This document shows positions 1 to 7,490 of a stretch of DNA of 64,000 nucleotides, piece by piece. Position numbers and translations under genes: made by a program. The notes under the pieces were generated by a model, which was given only the letters and a program-made list of their open reading frames with translations, had not been told where the DNA came from and ran no database searches. Every line of letters starts with the position of its first letter. Within the stretch, counting starts at the first letter, position 1. The DNA lies in NCBI GenBank assembly GCA_002729695.1, contig PBYQ01000027.1:1-64000 (forward strand). The letters are read 5' to 3'. The stretch comes from Citromicrobium sp. (GTDB lineage: Bacteria > Pseudomonadota > Alphaproteobacteria > Sphingomonadales > Sphingomonadaceae).

Positions 1-350
1 CCCAGCAGCGGCTCGATCCGCTCGATCTCGCCCATGAAGCTCTTGAGCGTGAACGGCCATTCGAGATAGCTGGACGCGCCCGCCTGCATCGCTGCGACCA
101 CCCGGCCGAGCGCGGGGGCTTCCTCGTATCCGATCACCGGCACCAGCCTTGGATCGTCGCCCAGCATCTCGCACAGGCGGGTTGCTGCGCCGCCTTCGTT
201 ATGGACCAGCGCCAGCCCCTGCGACCGGCTGAAGGCGAGAAATTCCTCGATCGTGTCGAACGGTTCGGCGTGGCCATCGCCCGCCAGCAGGACGCGACAA
301 ACCTCGGCACGCCGATCGGCCTGTGAATCGATCACGAAAAAGGCGTTCAT
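1..350 (-). CDS. Flagellar regulator with degenerate receiver domain (partial, C-terminus outside window)
   Basis: The ATG is at 348-350 and the frame is open to the window edge, giving the first 116 residues. They resemble a CheY-like receiver fold, starting MNAFFVIDSQADRR. The usual phospho-acceptor site reads LALVHNEGG, with no aspartate, and the conserved lysine-proline motif is WPF. Phosphorylation is therefore unlikely. It lies 118 bp downstream of fliS on the same strand. In gammaproteobacteria that is the place of fleQ, a sigma-54 activator whose receiver is also degenerate. The output domain is not visible, so a FleQ/FlbD-type activator and a LuxR/FixJ-type regulator both remain possible. 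Confidence 0.55.
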   Translation of the reverse strand, partial: MNAFFVIDSQADRRAEVCRVLLAGDGHAEPFDTIEEFLAFSRSQGLALVHNEGGAATRLCEMLGDDPRLVPVIGYEEAPALGRVVAAMQAGASSYLEWPFTLKSFMGEIERIEPLL

Positions 351-468
351 CGCGACCCCGCTTCCCTTCGATGCAGGTGCGATCCCTATCCCGGCAGGCG
401 GAGCAATGCCAATCGCTTGCGCCGCTTGTGCCCAAGTGGCTGTATTCGGGAAGGGCCCGGACCGAAGC

Positions 469-855
469 CTAGTTCGCTGCGCTGCTTGCCGCCTGGAGCG
501 CGTCGCGGATCTCGATCACGTCGGCGCGCAGCGCCTCGATCGCGTCGACCTGCGTCACGCTGACCGAGCCGAGCAGCAGGCGGCGCGAGCCTTCGTAGAA
601 ATGCAGCAGGCTGGCCGCCAGCGGGTTCTCGCGGTCGATGCCCATTTCCAGCGCGGTGAGGATCGCGATGCCCCGCGTGATCGCTGCGCTGCGCCCGGCA
701 GGGTTGCCGCGCATGTCTGCCTGCCGGAGCATCCCCAGCGTGAGCGCAAGCTCGTCGAGGCAATAGACCACGATATCCTGCGCGGTGCCGCCCCGGACGC
801 GGGCGTCGAAGTTGCTCTGCTGGTAGGCGGCGCGGGGTTCGGAGGATGCCAGCAT
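469..855 (-). CDS. fliS: Flagellar export chaperone FliS
   Basis: This 128-residue protein is mostly helical and fits FliS, the cytoplasmic chaperone that holds flagellin monomers for export. The YQQSNFDARVRGG segment near the N-terminus resembles the FliS 'Y..n.v.taspe' opening. The rest is the expected four-helix-bundle pattern of leucine and alanine repeats. I chose the ATG at 853-855, two bases after the fliD stop codon, instead of an upstream in-frame ATG inside fliD. The position after fliD is classical, and fliS may share the fliD late promoter. Confidence 0.85.
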   Translation of the reverse strand: MLASSEPRAAYQQSNFDARVRGGTAQDIVVYCLDELALTLGMLRQADMRGNPAGRSAAITRGIAILTALEMGIDRENPLAASLLHFYEGSRRLLLGSVSVTQVDAIEALRADVIEIRDALQAASSAAN

Positions 856-857
856 GA

Positions 858-2285
858 TCAGTTCCGCTGCGCGTTCCACGCGTCGATCTGCGACTTGAGG
901 AAATCGAGGGTCGATTGCGATGCGGCGATCCGCGAATCCGAGGCGGAGAAGCGCGCAACCATCGAAGCGCGCAGCGCCTCCTGCTTTTCGGCGAGCTTCG
1001 CGAGATCCTCGGTCAGCTGTTGCGATTGCGAGGTATAGCGGGCGACCGATCCGGCGAGCGAGCCGGGATCGGTCGATATCGCATTGTTGCGCGCGATCTT
1101 GTCGATGGTCGCGAAAATGCCGTTCAGCCCCGGCGTGAACATCGCCGCGACTTCTTCCGGGTGATCGGTCAGCGCCTTTTCGAGCCGTGCACTGTCGAGC
1201 TTGAAGGTGCCGTCGCGCTGGATCGCTACGCCCAGGTCGGAAAGCGTGCGCGGCGTGCCGGCTGGCGCGTTGGGCATGATGATCTTGCTGCCAAGCGCGG
1301 AAAATTCGGTGCGCAGCGCGCGTGCGCCGTAATCGCGGGAGAGGTCGCCGGACATCGGATCGGTCGCCGCATTGAGCTCGGCGGCGATCTCGTTCAGCGC
1401 GCCCACGATATCGGTCATCGCGGTGGTTACGGCGGCCTTGGGGTTGCCGAAGCCGATGACGGTTGCAGAACCCGCGTTGGTCCCCGTCAGTTCAAGGGCC
1501 AGACCCGGCGCGGCGTTGGCGATCGTATTGCTCGCGCTGCTACGAGTAAGCCCGTCGAGCTTGTATTGCGCATCCTGCGAGGTTGCCAGCAGTCGCGATG
1601 CATCGTCGCCCGGCGCCCAGGCGAGGTTCGCGAGGCCGGGATTGGCGGCATCTTCGGTCGCTTCGACGACGAACCCGCTGTTGAGGCCCTCCGGCCCCTT
1701 CATCACCAGCTGCGCGCCGGCGGTGGTCTGCGAGATATACGCGGTCACGCCCGAGTTCTTGGCGTTGATCGCCTTGGCGACGTCGGCCAGCGTCGCACCT
1801 GCGGCAACGTCGATCGTGACGGTGCCTTTGGAGGCATCTTCGGTGAAGGCTGCATTGGACGTCGCGCCGAACCGGATCGTCAGCTGGCCTGCGCCGACCG
1901 TGTCGGTGGAGGCAGTATAGGCGGGTCCGGCCAGCGTCTGCCCCTTGGCGAGCTGCGTGACTTCCAGCGAGTAGGTACCCTTGCCCGACGTGCCGATCGG
2001 CGCCGAGACCTTTGCGATCGCCGAATTGGCAATGGTCGGCTGGGCGGAAAGATCGCCCGTGCGAACCCGGTCGCCAAGCGCGCTGGCAAAGGAGGAGAGC
2101 AGGCTGCGCAGCGTCGAGGCGAGCGAAATCTGCCGATCGAGCACCTCGGACTTGCTTTCGAGGCGTTGCTGGCGCGATTCGAACTGCGCCTTCGCCAGGT
2201 CCTCGGCCAGCGCGACCATGTCGACGCCACTGCCCGCTCCCAGCGTGCTCGCGATTGAAGATGCTCGGGTGCTGCTCGTTTCCAT
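858..2285 (-). CDS. fliD: Flagellar filament cap / hook-associated protein 2 FliD
   Basis: The 475-residue protein fits FliD, the cap under which flagellin polymerises at the filament tip. The N-terminal SSIASTLGAGSGVDMVALAEDLAKAQ is the FliD N-terminal signature. A repetitive Ala/Thr/Gly-rich middle follows, then a C-terminal coiled region (about 410-475) typical of FliD. It lies 50 bp after flhB and just before fliS. No Shine-Dalgarno sequence precedes the ATG. A sigma-28-like element ends only 8 bases upstream, so the transcript may be leaderless (see findings). Confidence 0.93.
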   Translation of the reverse strand: METSSTRASSIASTLGAGSGVDMVALAEDLAKAQFESRQQRLESKSEVLDRQISLASTLRSLLSSFASALGDRVRTGDLSAQPTIANSAIAKVSAPIGTSGKGTYSLEVTQLAKGQTLAGPAYTASTDTVGAGQLTIRFGATSNAAFTEDASKGTVTIDVAAGATLADVAKAINAKNSGVTAYISQTTAGAQLVMKGPEGLNSGFVVEATEDAANPGLANLAWAPGDDASRLLATSQDAQYKLDGLTRSSASNTIANAAPGLALELTGTNAGSATVIGFGNPKAAVTTAMTDIVGALNEIAAELNAATDPMSGDLSRDYGARALRTEFSALGSKIIMPNAPAGTPRTLSDLGVAIQRDGTFKLDSARLEKALTDHPEEVAAMFTPGLNGIFATIDKIARNNAISTDPGSLAGSVARYTSQSQQLTEDLAKLAEKQEALRASMVARFSASDSRIAASQSTLDFLKSQIDAWNAQRN

Positions 2286-2293
2286 TGCAGGTT

Positions 2294-2320
2294 AGAACGG
2301 CGGGAGGCCGCCGGAATTAA
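2294..2320 (-). promoter_or_regulatory. Putative sigma-28 (FliA) promoter of fliD-fliS
   Basis: Read on the minus strand, TTAA (2317-2320), one T, 14 bases, then GCCGTTCT (2294-2301). The same arrangement and spacing occur before fliC and flgM. It resembles the enterobacterial sigma-28 consensus TAAA-N15-GCCGATAA. It is the only intergenic space between flhB and fliD. Confidence 0.6.
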
Positions 2321-2335
2321 TGGTGGAAATCGATA

Positions 2336-3457
2336 TTAAAGCCGACCGTCGGCGTCGAAACGCAGCGCAACGGGAACCTCGATTGCGGGCAGCGGCGGCA
2401 GTTCGCCACGCTTGAGCGAGAGGACATAGGCAAGCACGGCGGCAATGGCGCCGTACAGGTCTTCGCAGATCATCTGCCGTTCGCGGCTGGTGAAGTAGAC
2501 CGAACGGGCGAGCTGCGGATATTCGAGCGTCGGCAGGCCGAACTCGCGAGCCAGTTCCTTCATCGCCAGCGCCTTGTCGCCCCGGCCCTTGGCCAGCACG
2601 ATCGGGGCGGAGGCTTTTTCGGGATCGTAGGTCAGCGCGACCGCGAAGTGCGTCGGGTTGGTGATGACGAACTGCGCCTCGCGCATCGCACCCGACACCG
2701 AACCGGCAGCAATGTCGCGCTGCCGCTGGCGGCGCGCGCCCTTGGCTTCGGGCGAACCTTCGCTCTCCTTGTTCTCGTCCTTCACTTCCTGAAAGCTCAT
2801 CTTGAGCTTCTTGTTGCGGCGGACCCACTGGATCGGCAGGTCGACGGCGGCGATGACCACCAGCCCCCCGCACAACGCGACGAACAGCGATATGATCGCG
2901 CCCCATGCGGTCGTCAGCTGCTGCGACAGATTGCCGCGGCCGAGGCCAAGCAGGCTTTCGTAGGACGAGTACCACCATACCGCGGCGATCGAGCCGAGCA
3001 ACGCGACCTTGAGCAGGCCCTTGCCCATCTCGATCAGCCCGTTCGGGCCGAACATCCGCTTGAGGCCCGAGGCGGGATTGATGCGGGTGTGCTTGAATTC
3101 GAGGTTCTTCATCACGAACCGCCCCTTGCCGAAGGCAAGCTGGCTGGCGAGCGTGACGAGGATGACCGGCACCGCCAGTGCGAAGATGGGGGGCAGGGCT
3201 GCGGTCAGCCCTTCCATCATCAGCCGTTCGGGGCGGAAATCGGCGATCTCGCCCGAATCGAACTGGAAGCTTTCCCGCAGCAGGCTGGAAATATCGGCGA
3301 CCAGCCACGGTCCGCCGAACGCGAGCCAGGCCGCGCCGACGAGCATCACCACCGCCGTGCCCAGATCCTTGGAGCGCAGCACGTCGCCCTTGTTGGCGGC
3401 GTCGCGCAGGCGCTTTTCCGATGGCGCAAATGTCTTTTCGCCGGCCGTCTCGCTCAT
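2336..3457 (-). CDS. flhB: Flagellar type III secretion switch protein FlhB
   Basis: FlhB is the inner-membrane export-apparatus protein that switches substrate specificity from rod/hook to filament type. The sequence has an N-terminal SETAGEKTFAPSEKRLRDA segment, four hydrophobic segments between about 30 and 215, and a charged cytoplasmic domain. The autocleavage motif NPTH is at residues 267-270. Its length of 373 is normal. The ATG overlaps the fliR stop by four bases (ATGA), implying translational coupling with fliR. It is the last gene of the export-apparatus block before fliD. Confidence 0.96.
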   Translation of the reverse strand: MSETAGEKTFAPSEKRLRDAANKGDVLRSKDLGTAVVMLVGAAWLAFGGPWLVADISSLLRESFQFDSGEIADFRPERLMMEGLTAALPPIFALAVPVILVTLASQLAFGKGRFVMKNLEFKHTRINPASGLKRMFGPNGLIEMGKGLLKVALLGSIAAVWWYSSYESLLGLGRGNLSQQLTTAWGAIISLFVALCGGLVVIAAVDLPIQWVRRNKKLKMSFQEVKDENKESEGSPEAKGARRQRQRDIAAGSVSGAMREAQFVITNPTHFAVALTYDPEKASAPIVLAKGRGDKALAMKELAREFGLPTLEYPQLARSVYFTSRERQMICEDLYGAIAAVLAYVLSLKRGELPPLPAIEVPVALRFDADGRL

Positions 3458-4239
3458 GGCGTCATCACGCTTTCGGCCTGGCCGAGCGCGACCTCCACCA
3501 GGTCGCCGAACTGGTCATAGATCAGCGGAGCGGCGATGATCAGCGCGGCTATGCCCGCGAGCACGCCCGCAGGCAGGCCGAGCGCGAAGAGGTTGAGCGA
3601 TGGGGCGGAACGGCTGAGAATGCCGGTGACGATCTGCACCAGCAGCAGGATCACCGTGACCGGCAGCGCGATGCGCAACGCGGTTTCGAACAGCGTTCCG
3701 CCGAAGCCCGCGATCGCCTCGAACCGCTCGGGCGCGACCCATGTCTGGCCGGGCGGGAAGGCGTGGTAGCTTTCGGTCACCAGCGCGATCCATTGCAGGT
3801 GCGCGCCGGTGGCAAGGAAGATGAGCGTCAGGACGATGATGAAATACTGGCCGAAAGCGGTGGTGGTGCCGCCGGTGCCCGGATCGCTCGTCTGCGCCAT
3901 GCTCATCCCCATGCTCCCGCCGATCACCTCGGCGGCAATGGTCGGCGCGGCGAAGGCGATCTGGAGGACGAAGCCGAGCATCAGCCCGATCAGCGCCTCT
4001 CCCGCGAGCGCGAGCATCCCGTCGAGCGTGAGCAGGGCAGGGGGCGTGACGATTTCGGGCAGCCAGATGGACACGAAAATCGCCATCGCGCCGGTGAACG
4101 ACACGCGGACCATGACCGGGATGTTGGACGCCCCGAAAAATGGCGCGGCAAGCAGCGCGGCGCCGATGCGCGTCATCAGGAAGACGACGCGCCACAGGTC
4201 GCCCTCCAGCCCCCCGATCCCCAAGTCGAGCGCGATCAT
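3454..4239 (-). CDS. fliR: Flagellar export apparatus protein FliR
   Basis: This 261-residue protein has about six hydrophobic segments and fits FliR, a core membrane component of the export gate with FliP and FliQ. The stretch FVLQIAFAAPTIAAEVIGGSMGMSMAQTSDPG matches the conserved centre of the FliR/SpaR family. It sits between fliQ and flhB, 9 bases after fliQ, and overlaps flhB by four bases. Confidence 0.95.
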   Translation of the reverse strand: MIALDLGIGGLEGDLWRVVFLMTRIGAALLAAPFFGASNIPVMVRVSFTGAMAIFVSIWLPEIVTPPALLTLDGMLALAGEALIGLMLGFVLQIAFAAPTIAAEVIGGSMGMSMAQTSDPGTGGTTTAFGQYFIIVLTLIFLATGAHLQWIALVTESYHAFPPGQTWVAPERFEAIAGFGGTLFETALRIALPVTVILLLVQIVTGILSRSAPSLNLFALGLPAGVLAGIAALIIAAPLIYDQFGDLVEVALGQAESVMTP

Positions 4240-4248
4240 CGGCCCGGC

Positions 4249-4521
4249 CTAGTGCCCGATCCGGGCGATCTCGACGAAGATTTCCTGCGTGAAATCGGTC
4301 ACCAGCGCCATCATCGATGCGCCGAGGATGACCAGCACGAAGGCCACTGCCGCCAGCTTGGGGACGAAGGTGAGCGTCTGTTCGTTTACCGAAGTCGCCG
4401 CCTGGATCAGCCCGATGACGAGGCCGAGCCCCAGCGCGGCCAGCAGGATCGGTGCGGCGACCAGCGCGGTGGTCCACAACATGCGGTCCACCATCGAAAG
4501 CAGGAGAGACATTTCATCCAT
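4249..4521 (-). CDS. fliQ: Flagellar export apparatus protein FliQ
   Basis: A 90-residue protein with two transmembrane helices, the normal size and topology of FliQ, part of the FliPQR export gate. The LIGLIQAATSVNEQTLTFVPKL segment is the diagnostic FliQ motif between the helices. I chose the ATG at 4519-4521 (MDEMS...), 8 bases after the fliP stop; an internal ATG three codons later is possible. It lies in the conserved fliP-fliQ-fliR order. Confidence 0.94.
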   Translation of the reverse strand: MDEMSLLLSMVDRMLWTTALVAAPILLAALGLGLVIGLIQAATSVNEQTLTFVPKLAAVAFVLVILGASMMALVTDFTQEIFVEIARIGH

Positions 4522-4529
4522 CGGTCGGG

Positions 4530-5318
4530 TCACATGAAGCTGGAGGCGAGGGAGCCCATCAGCAGCGCCCATCCGTCGACGAGGACGAACAGCAGCAGCT
4601 TGAAGGGTAGCGATACGAGCATCGGGCTCATCATCATCATGCCGAGGCTCATCAGCACGGACGAGACGACGAGGTCGATGACGAGGAAGGGCAGGAACAG
4701 CATGAAGCCGATCTGGAATGCGGTCTTCAGTTCGCTGGTCACGAAGGCGGGCAGCAGGATCGAAAAGGGCACGTCCTGCGGGCTTTTGAACTTGGGCGCG
4801 TCGGCGATGTTGGCGAACATCTGCAGGTCGGTTTCGCGCGTCTGCTTGATCATGAACTTGTGGAATTCGCCCCCGGCGCGTTCGATCGCGACCTCGGCGT
4901 TGATCTGCCCGCCCGCATAGGGCTCCAGCGCGGCGGTGTTCACGCGGTCGAGCGTGGGCGCCATGATGAACAGCGACAGGAACAGCGAAATCCCGATCAG
5001 CACCTGGTTGGGCGGCGACTGTTGCAGGCCCAATGCCTGCCGCAGGATCGCCAGCACCACGATGATGCGCGTGAAGCTGGTCATCATCAGCAGCAGCGCC
5101 GGCAGGATCGTCAGCAGCCCCATGACGAGGAGCAGCTGGAGAGACAGGCTCAGCGGTTCGCCGCCTGCTCCGCCAAGCTCGCCGAACGCGCGGTCGAGCG
5201 CACCGGCAGCGGCGCTGTCGGTCGGCACGGCGGCGGCTGCGGTGGCAGCGGCAGAAGCAGCGGTGGTGTAGGCGAGCGCGCCGAACACGGCGGCCCACCT
5301 GACGAGACGTGCGATCAC
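4530..5318 (-). CDS. fliP: Flagellar export apparatus protein FliP
   Basis: The 262-residue protein begins with a cleavable signal-like segment rich in alanine, then four hydrophobic segments. The motifs MTSFTRIIVVLAILRQALG and FQIGFMLFLPFLVIDLVVSS are characteristic of FliP/SctR. It forms the pentameric core of the flagellar export gate. The start is a GTG at 5316-5318 that overlaps the fliO stop (GTGA), so translation is probably coupled to fliO. Confidence 0.96.
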   Translation of the reverse strand: MIARLVRWAAVFGALAYTTAASAAATAAAAVPTDSAAAGALDRAFGELGGAGGEPLSLSLQLLLVMGLLTILPALLLMMTSFTRIIVVLAILRQALGLQQSPPNQVLIGISLFLSLFIMAPTLDRVNTAALEPYAGGQINAEVAIERAGGEFHKFMIKQTRETDLQMFANIADAPKFKSPQDVPFSILLPAFVTSELKTAFQIGFMLFLPFLVIDLVVSSVLMSLGMMMMSPMLVSLPFKLLLFVLVDGWALLMGSLASSFM

Positions 5319-5623
5319 GCGGCGAACTCCGCCATGTCCGATCCCGTCCGCTCCGACGCGGGCCGGGCCCGCGCGGGTGCCTCGGCCAGACGGGTCAGCC
5401 CGCCCTTCGAGGTCGAGACGAGGATTTCACGCCCATGAAACTCGATCACCGCGAGCCGCAGGGTGGGCGAAAGCATGGTGGTCTCGACGATGCGGACGGC
5501 CTTTTCGCCGCCGGTCGGGCCACCGAACTGGCCCTGCATCCGCTTGGCCAGCTTCAGGCTGCCCCAGATCATCCCCCCGATCAGCGGCAGCAGGATGAGC
5601 AGCTTGAGGATGTAGATCAGCAT
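5315..5623 (-). CDS. fliO: Flagellar assembly protein FliO
   Basis: A 102-residue protein with one N-terminal transmembrane helix (about residues 2-22), then a small basic cytoplasmic domain. The VRIVETTMLSPTLRLAVIEFHGREILV stretch resembles the FliO/MopB family. FliO helps assemble the FliP ring. The family is weakly conserved, so position between fliN and fliP carries much of the call. The ATG overlaps the fliN stop by one base. Confidence 0.85.
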   Translation of the reverse strand: MLIYILKLLILLPLIGGMIWGSLKLAKRMQGQFGGPTGGEKAVRIVETTMLSPTLRLAVIEFHGREILVSTSKGGLTRLAEAPARARPASERTGSDMAEFAA

Positions 5624-5976
5624 CAGATCTGCTCCACCGTCGGCGGCGGTGCGCGGCGTTCCTCCATCGGCTGCTGGCCCGGTTGCGCAGAGACCTGCGG
5701 CGCGGATGCGGGTGCGGCGGTGGGCGTGCCCGCGCCGACCAGTTCGAGGATGCGGATCGCGAAGCGATTGCCCTGCGCAACCACTTCGCCGCGCGCGATC
5801 AGGCGGCCGTTGACCATGATGTCGAGCGGCTCGTCGGTCAGCCGGTCGAGTTCGACCAGGCTGTTCTCCCCCAGCGTCAGGATCTCGCGCAGGGGCAGGT
5901 TCTTGCGCCCGAGTTCGACCGTCAAGCGAACGTCGATTTCCTGGATCAGGCCGTAGCCATCGAATGGCATGGTCAT
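5623..5976 (-). CDS. fliN: Flagellar motor switch protein FliN
   Basis: A 117-residue SpoA-domain protein. The core (DVRLTVELGRKNLPLREILTLGENSLVELDRLTDEPLDIMVNGRLIARGEVV) is the standard FliN/YscQ fold. FliN forms most of the cytoplasmic C-ring, binds CheY-P and docks FliH. The C-terminal extension is Pro/Gln-rich (about 85-117). It starts three bases after fliM; a second ATG two codons in is equally possible. Confidence 0.95.
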   Translation of the reverse strand: MTMPFDGYGLIQEIDVRLTVELGRKNLPLREILTLGENSLVELDRLTDEPLDIMVNGRLIARGEVVAQGNRFAIRILELVGAGTPTAAPASAPQVSAQPGQQPMEERRAPPPTVEQI

Positions 5977-5979
5977 GGC

Positions 5980-6879
5980 TTACTTGTCCTTCGCAAACGC
6001 GGTGTGATGGATTTCGAGCGCGACGCGATCGTCGAGCGCACCCACGGCTCCGTGGGCGATGGCGATGTCCGCAATGCTCAGCGGCACGGTGCGGTGAATA
6101 GGGACGGGCAGGACGGTGCCCACCTGCAGCGCGACGATGCGTGACAGCGGGATCGCCATATCGACCAGCGTCGCGGTGGTCGCGAACTCGACATGGCCGA
6201 GCGCGGAGACGAGGATCGATTCATCGCCGATGCACCGGCGCGCGGGCTGCCCTGCGGGAGTATCGGTGACGAACTGGACGAAGCTCGTCTCGCAGGTCGT
6301 GAACGTCAGCGTCAGCTTGGGCAGGTCGGGCCGGATCACGGCGATGGTCGCCATGTGAGCCCTGGCACGCGCGCCTGCCGGAGCGATTTCGTTCAGGTTG
6401 CTGCCGCGTTCGGCGGCGGCAAGATCGCCGCGCCCCGTCGCCTCCACGCAGGCCGCGAGCAGTTCGGCTTCGATCTGGCGGGCGAAGCGGTTGGCGGACG
6501 CGGGCAGTACGGCGGCGTCGGGTGCGCCCTCGCCATCGCCGCCGAGCATCCGGTCGAATTCGCCGATCATCGCGCTTACCCTGGCGCTCGCCAGGATGCC
6601 GAGGCCCTTGCCCGGCAGCGCAAAGCGCGCGTGATGCATGTTGGCGCCCAGCGTATCCGCCAGCGCGTCGATGTCGCAGGCCTCGCACCCTACCAGTTCG
6701 GTCTCCAGCTTGCGCACATCGAGCAACTCCGCCAGCCTGGGGCGCAGGGCGCGCGCCAGGCGCGTGCCGAAGCGCGTGAAATCGCCCGCGACGTCGAGCG
6801 TCTCGAGCGAATTCGAGAGCAGCTCTTCGCAGTGCTGCGCGGCGCGGGTTGCGCCAGTAGGGGTGGCACCTTCGATCAT
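5980..6879 (-). CDS. fliM: Flagellar motor switch protein FliM
   Basis: This 299-residue protein fits FliM, the C-ring subunit linking FliG to FliN, with a C-terminal SpoA domain (about 225-295, ATLVDMAIPLSRIVALQVGTVLPV). The middle domain is weakly conserved, and the classical N-terminal CheY-binding peptide is not obvious. The ATG at 6877-6879 overlaps the fliL stop as ATGA, which fixes the start, although the frame is open further upstream. Confidence 0.85.
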   Translation of the reverse strand: MIEGATPTGATRAAQHCEELLSNSLETLDVAGDFTRFGTRLARALRPRLAELLDVRKLETELVGCEACDIDALADTLGANMHHARFALPGKGLGILASARVSAMIGEFDRMLGGDGEGAPDAAVLPASANRFARQIEAELLAACVEATGRGDLAAAERGSNLNEIAPAGARARAHMATIAVIRPDLPKLTLTFTTCETSFVQFVTDTPAGQPARRCIGDESILVSALGHVEFATTATLVDMAIPLSRIVALQVGTVLPVPIHRTVPLSIADIAIAHGAVGALDDRVALEIHHTAFAKDK

Positions 6880-7460
6880 TGGATGATGAGCGAGCGGAAA
6901 TAGACGTTGTCGACCCCGCCGAAGCCTTCGTGCGCGATCAGTTCCTCGTTGATCGCCTTGGTCAGCCGCTCTTGCAGCTGCAGCTTGCCTTCGGCCGTTT
7001 CGAGATCGCCCGCGTCGGTGGATGCCAGTTCGACGAGGATGCGCGAGCGGATCGACAGCTCGTGATCGTGCAGCCACATCAGCACACGCCCGTCCTTCAT
7101 GGTCGACGCTGCCAGGCTGACCTGGATCAGGTTCATCCCGCCCGCCAGGTTGGAGGTGAATTCGTCCTGGAATTCGTAATAGGCGGTGCGATACTTGCTG
7201 CCGCCCGTGCCGTGGACGACCTTGGCACCTTCTTCCTTCTCGCCGACGACTTCGTAGGGATCCTCTTCGCCCTTGAGCACGAATTTCGGCCCGGTATCCT
7301 TGGGCTCTGCGTGCTCGCCCCCGATCATCCCAGTGGCAAAGGCCGCGTAGGTTCCGCCACCGCCTGCGCCAAGCAGCACGACGCTGAGGATCAGCAGTTT
7401 CAGGAAGCCGCCCTTCTTTTTCTTGGGCGTTTCGTCGGTCGTTTCAGCGTCGTTGCTCAT
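6876..7460 (-). CDS. fliL: Flagellar basal body-associated protein FliL
   Basis: A 194-residue single-pass membrane protein with a lysine-rich cytoplasmic start (TPKKKKGGFLKLLILSVVLLGAGGGG), a helix at about 17-36 and a periplasmic FliL domain. The domain includes YYEFQDEFTSNLAGGMNLIQVSLAAST and a final acidic-amphipathic part ending FRSLIIQ. FliL rings surround stators and support torque. It lies between fliK and fliM and overlaps fliM by four bases. Confidence 0.94.
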   Translation of the reverse strand: MSNDAETTDETPKKKKGGFLKLLILSVVLLGAGGGGTYAAFATGMIGGEHAEPKDTGPKFVLKGEEDPYEVVGEKEEGAKVVHGTGGSKYRTAYYEFQDEFTSNLAGGMNLIQVSLAASTMKDGRVLMWLHDHELSIRSRILVELASTDAGDLETAEGKLQLQERLTKAINEELIAHEGFGGVDNVYFRSLIIQ

Positions 7461-7490
7461 GGTTAATTCCGTCTAGGTCTCGATGGTTAA

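Noticed and set aside
3178..4920. A 580-residue frame opposite flhB, fliR and fliQ
   Set aside because: It crosses the boundaries of three well-supported flagellar genes and shows only charged low-complexity antisense composition.
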